Of a stretch of 38,060 nt of DNA, positions 36,908-38,060 are shown piece by piece. Position numbers and translations under genes: made by a program. Position 1 is the first letter of the stretch. Each line of letters opens with the position of its first letter. This DNA comes from Candidatus Omnitrophota bacterium (GTDB lineage Bacteria; Omnitrophota; Gorgyraeia; Gygaellales; Profunditerraquicolaceae): assembly GCA_028713155.1 (NCBI GenBank), contig JAQTPA010000012.1:1-38060 (forward strand), read 5' to 3'. The notes under the pieces are model-generated. The model was not told the DNA's origin and made no database searches. It was given only the letters and a program-made list of their open reading frames with translations.

Positions 36908-37753
36908 TTAATTTTTGCTTAATTTCCGCACTAAAGCCAGATTCAGGGAGTCGCTTTTTTCATCATCCTTAGGCGTCTCTAAAATCATGGGTATATTCTT
37001 TAACTTCGGATGGTTGATAATCCTTTTCATCCCTTCTAGCCCTATGCTGCCCTGGCCGATATGGTCGTGCCGGTCATAATGCGAAGCTAATTTCCCGTAG
37101 GCATCGTTTAAATGGATTAATTTTAGCCGTTTTAAGCCGACGAAGCGATCAATCTCGTCCACTAATTTATCCGGGCCGGCTTTTGCGGCCAGGTCATAAC
37201 CGGCTAAATAAGCATGCGCCGTATCCAGACATAACCCGACGCGCGCCTTATCTTTTAAGCCGGCGATAATTTCCTTCTGGTGCTCAAATTTATACCCCAG
37301 CCACGAACCGCTGCCGGAAGTATTCTCCAGCAATATCCCTACCCTGGACCCCTTGGTCTTATCTAGAATCTTATTCAGGGCACTCGTCAGCCTTTCTATC
37401 CCGGCCTCTTCGGAAGTTTCCTTGTGGCTGCCCATATGGGTGACAATATAATCCGCTTTTAATTTATCCGCTTCCTGGATATCGTCAATATAGGCCTGGA
37501 TTGACCCCTGATAAAGCCGGGGATTAGGCGAGGCCAAATTAATCAAGTAAGAAATATGAATAAAAACCGGGTTAAGATGGAACTTTTTACGCCTGAGCTT
37601 AAATTCTTCTATATCCTTAGGGCTCAAAGGGGCGGTGCGCCATTGCTGCGGGTTCCGGCTGAATATCTGCAGGGTTTGGCATTTTAACGCCTGCGCGCGG
37701 TCAAGCGCTTCGTAGATCTTACCAGCTCCGGAAACATGCACGCCTAAAATCAT
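36908..37753 (-). CDS. nfo: Deoxyribonuclease IV / endonuclease IV (start at MILGVHVSGAGK, 37753)
   Basis: LGVHVSGAGKIYEAL, FSRNPQQW, GLCLDTAHAYLAGYDL, HLNDAYGKLASHYDRHDHIGQG. Confidence 0.93.
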   Translation of the reverse strand: MILGVHVSGAGKIYEALDRAQALKCQTLQIFSRNPQQWRTAPLSPKDIEEFKLRRKKFHLNPVFIHISYLINLASPNPRLYQGSIQAYIDDIQEADKLKADYIVTHMGSHKETSEEAGIERLTSALNKILDKTKGSRVGILLENTSGSGSWLGYKFEHQKEIIAGLKDKARVGLCLDTAHAYLAGYDLAAKAGPDKLVDEIDRFVGLKRLKLIHLNDAYGKLASHYDRHDHIGQGSIGLEGMKRIINHPKLKNIPMILETPKDDEKSDSLNLALVRKLSKN

Positions 37754-37762
37754 AGTCTTTAA

Positions 37763-37791
37763 ATTATACCTCTCTGGAAGTTGACCGTCAA
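37763..37791 (-). promoter_or_regulatory. Predicted nfo promoter (coordinates +/- 1)
   Basis: TTGACG - 17 nt - TATAAT, with only 9 nt from the -10 to the nfo ATG. Confidence 0.7.
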
Positions 37792-37811
37792 TAGCTCTTC
37801 TAACCATAAAA

Positions 37812-37830
37812 GGACGGATATCATCCGTCC
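37812..37830 (-). terminator. Rho-independent-like terminator upstream of nfo
   Basis: GGACGGAT-gat-ATCCGTCC stem followed by TTTT on the minus strand. Confidence 0.65.
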
Positions 37831-37853
37831 CTCTATGCGATAAATATGTTTTA

Positions 37854-37983
37854 GGCACTCCGCTCTCTACGGCGCTTGTCGCGCCGTTTAACGCTCGCTT
37901 GAGTGCCACTTAAATTTTTCTGATAAAGAAAAATTTAAGTGGTGCGTATTGGAGAAAGTTAGAACCTGTCTCCAGCACTCACC
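37854..37983. ncRNA. Candidate structured RNA or multi-hairpin repeat
   Basis: Adjacent inverted repeats: 37941-37955/37969-37983; 37906-37920/37928-37942 (15 bp perfect); 37854-37860/37901-37907 enclosing 37869-37875/37881-37887; function inferred only from structure. Confidence 0.4.
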
Positions 37984-38060
37984 GTTAAAATAATTTCAAT
38001 CTTTGTCAATGTTCCGCGCGCGGAGCGCGCTCCCGTATTTCCCGTGCACCAGTCGGCCTT

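Noticed and set aside
37754-37909. N-terminal extension of the nfo ORF (MALKRALNGATSAVESGVPKTYLSHRG...)
   Set aside because: It crosses a terminator-like hairpin, multi-stem element and promoter; endonuclease IV homology begins at MILGVHVSG (37753).
1-38060. CRISPR arrays, tRNA, rRNA, prophage or toxin-antitoxin systems
   Set aside because: No direct-repeat/spacer arrays, tRNA T-loop motifs, rRNA cores or phage/TA protein motifs recognised on manual reading; a tRNAscan/Infernal run would be decisive.

Overview
This 38 kb window is gene-dense and almost entirely coded on the minus strand. Gene content and style (LPS/outer-membrane genes, type IV pilus and competence genes, ferritin-like proteins, many short GC palindromes) suggest a Gram-negative, probably uncultivated lineage of the Omnitrophota type; this is inference. 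The left end (about 1-6.1 kb) is a redox / O2-NO-ROS defence locus: an FNR-like reductase, a rubredoxin absent from the ORF track, a flavodiiron protein, a 58-aa single-repeat 'half-ferritin' also absent from the track, a flavin-binding PNPOx-family protein, a two-repeat ferritin-like protein, glutaredoxin and thioredoxin reductase. It is flanked by two Rrf2-type regulators, each with a near-consensus promoter overlapped by a palindrome. The middle holds two small EamA/SMR-like transporters, DegT aminotransferase, arginase-fold protein, MtnX-like HAD phosphatase, AmrS-like radical SAM, PP-loop ATPase, ZIP transporter, CsgG-like lipoprotein, BioY, LpxL-like acyltransferase, PF04008 adenosine-specific kinase, PIG-L, lnt and secA. 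prfB carries the classical +1 programmed frameshift. The right part holds a PilT-like ATPase with a substituted Walker B glutamate, GT2, PEGA protein, ogt, a shortened uvrC, murJ, rpsT, holA, lptE, bamD-like, comEC lacking its beta-lactamase domain, comEA, leuS and nfo. Main items for follow-up: the half-ferritin/flavodiiron cluster with its Cys-Lys and Met-rich small proteins, Rrf2 operator candidates, several unannotated microproteins, a back-to-back hairpin block at the right edge that may be a structured RNA or dispersed repeat, and a nested-palindrome MITE/REP-like element upstream of leuS.
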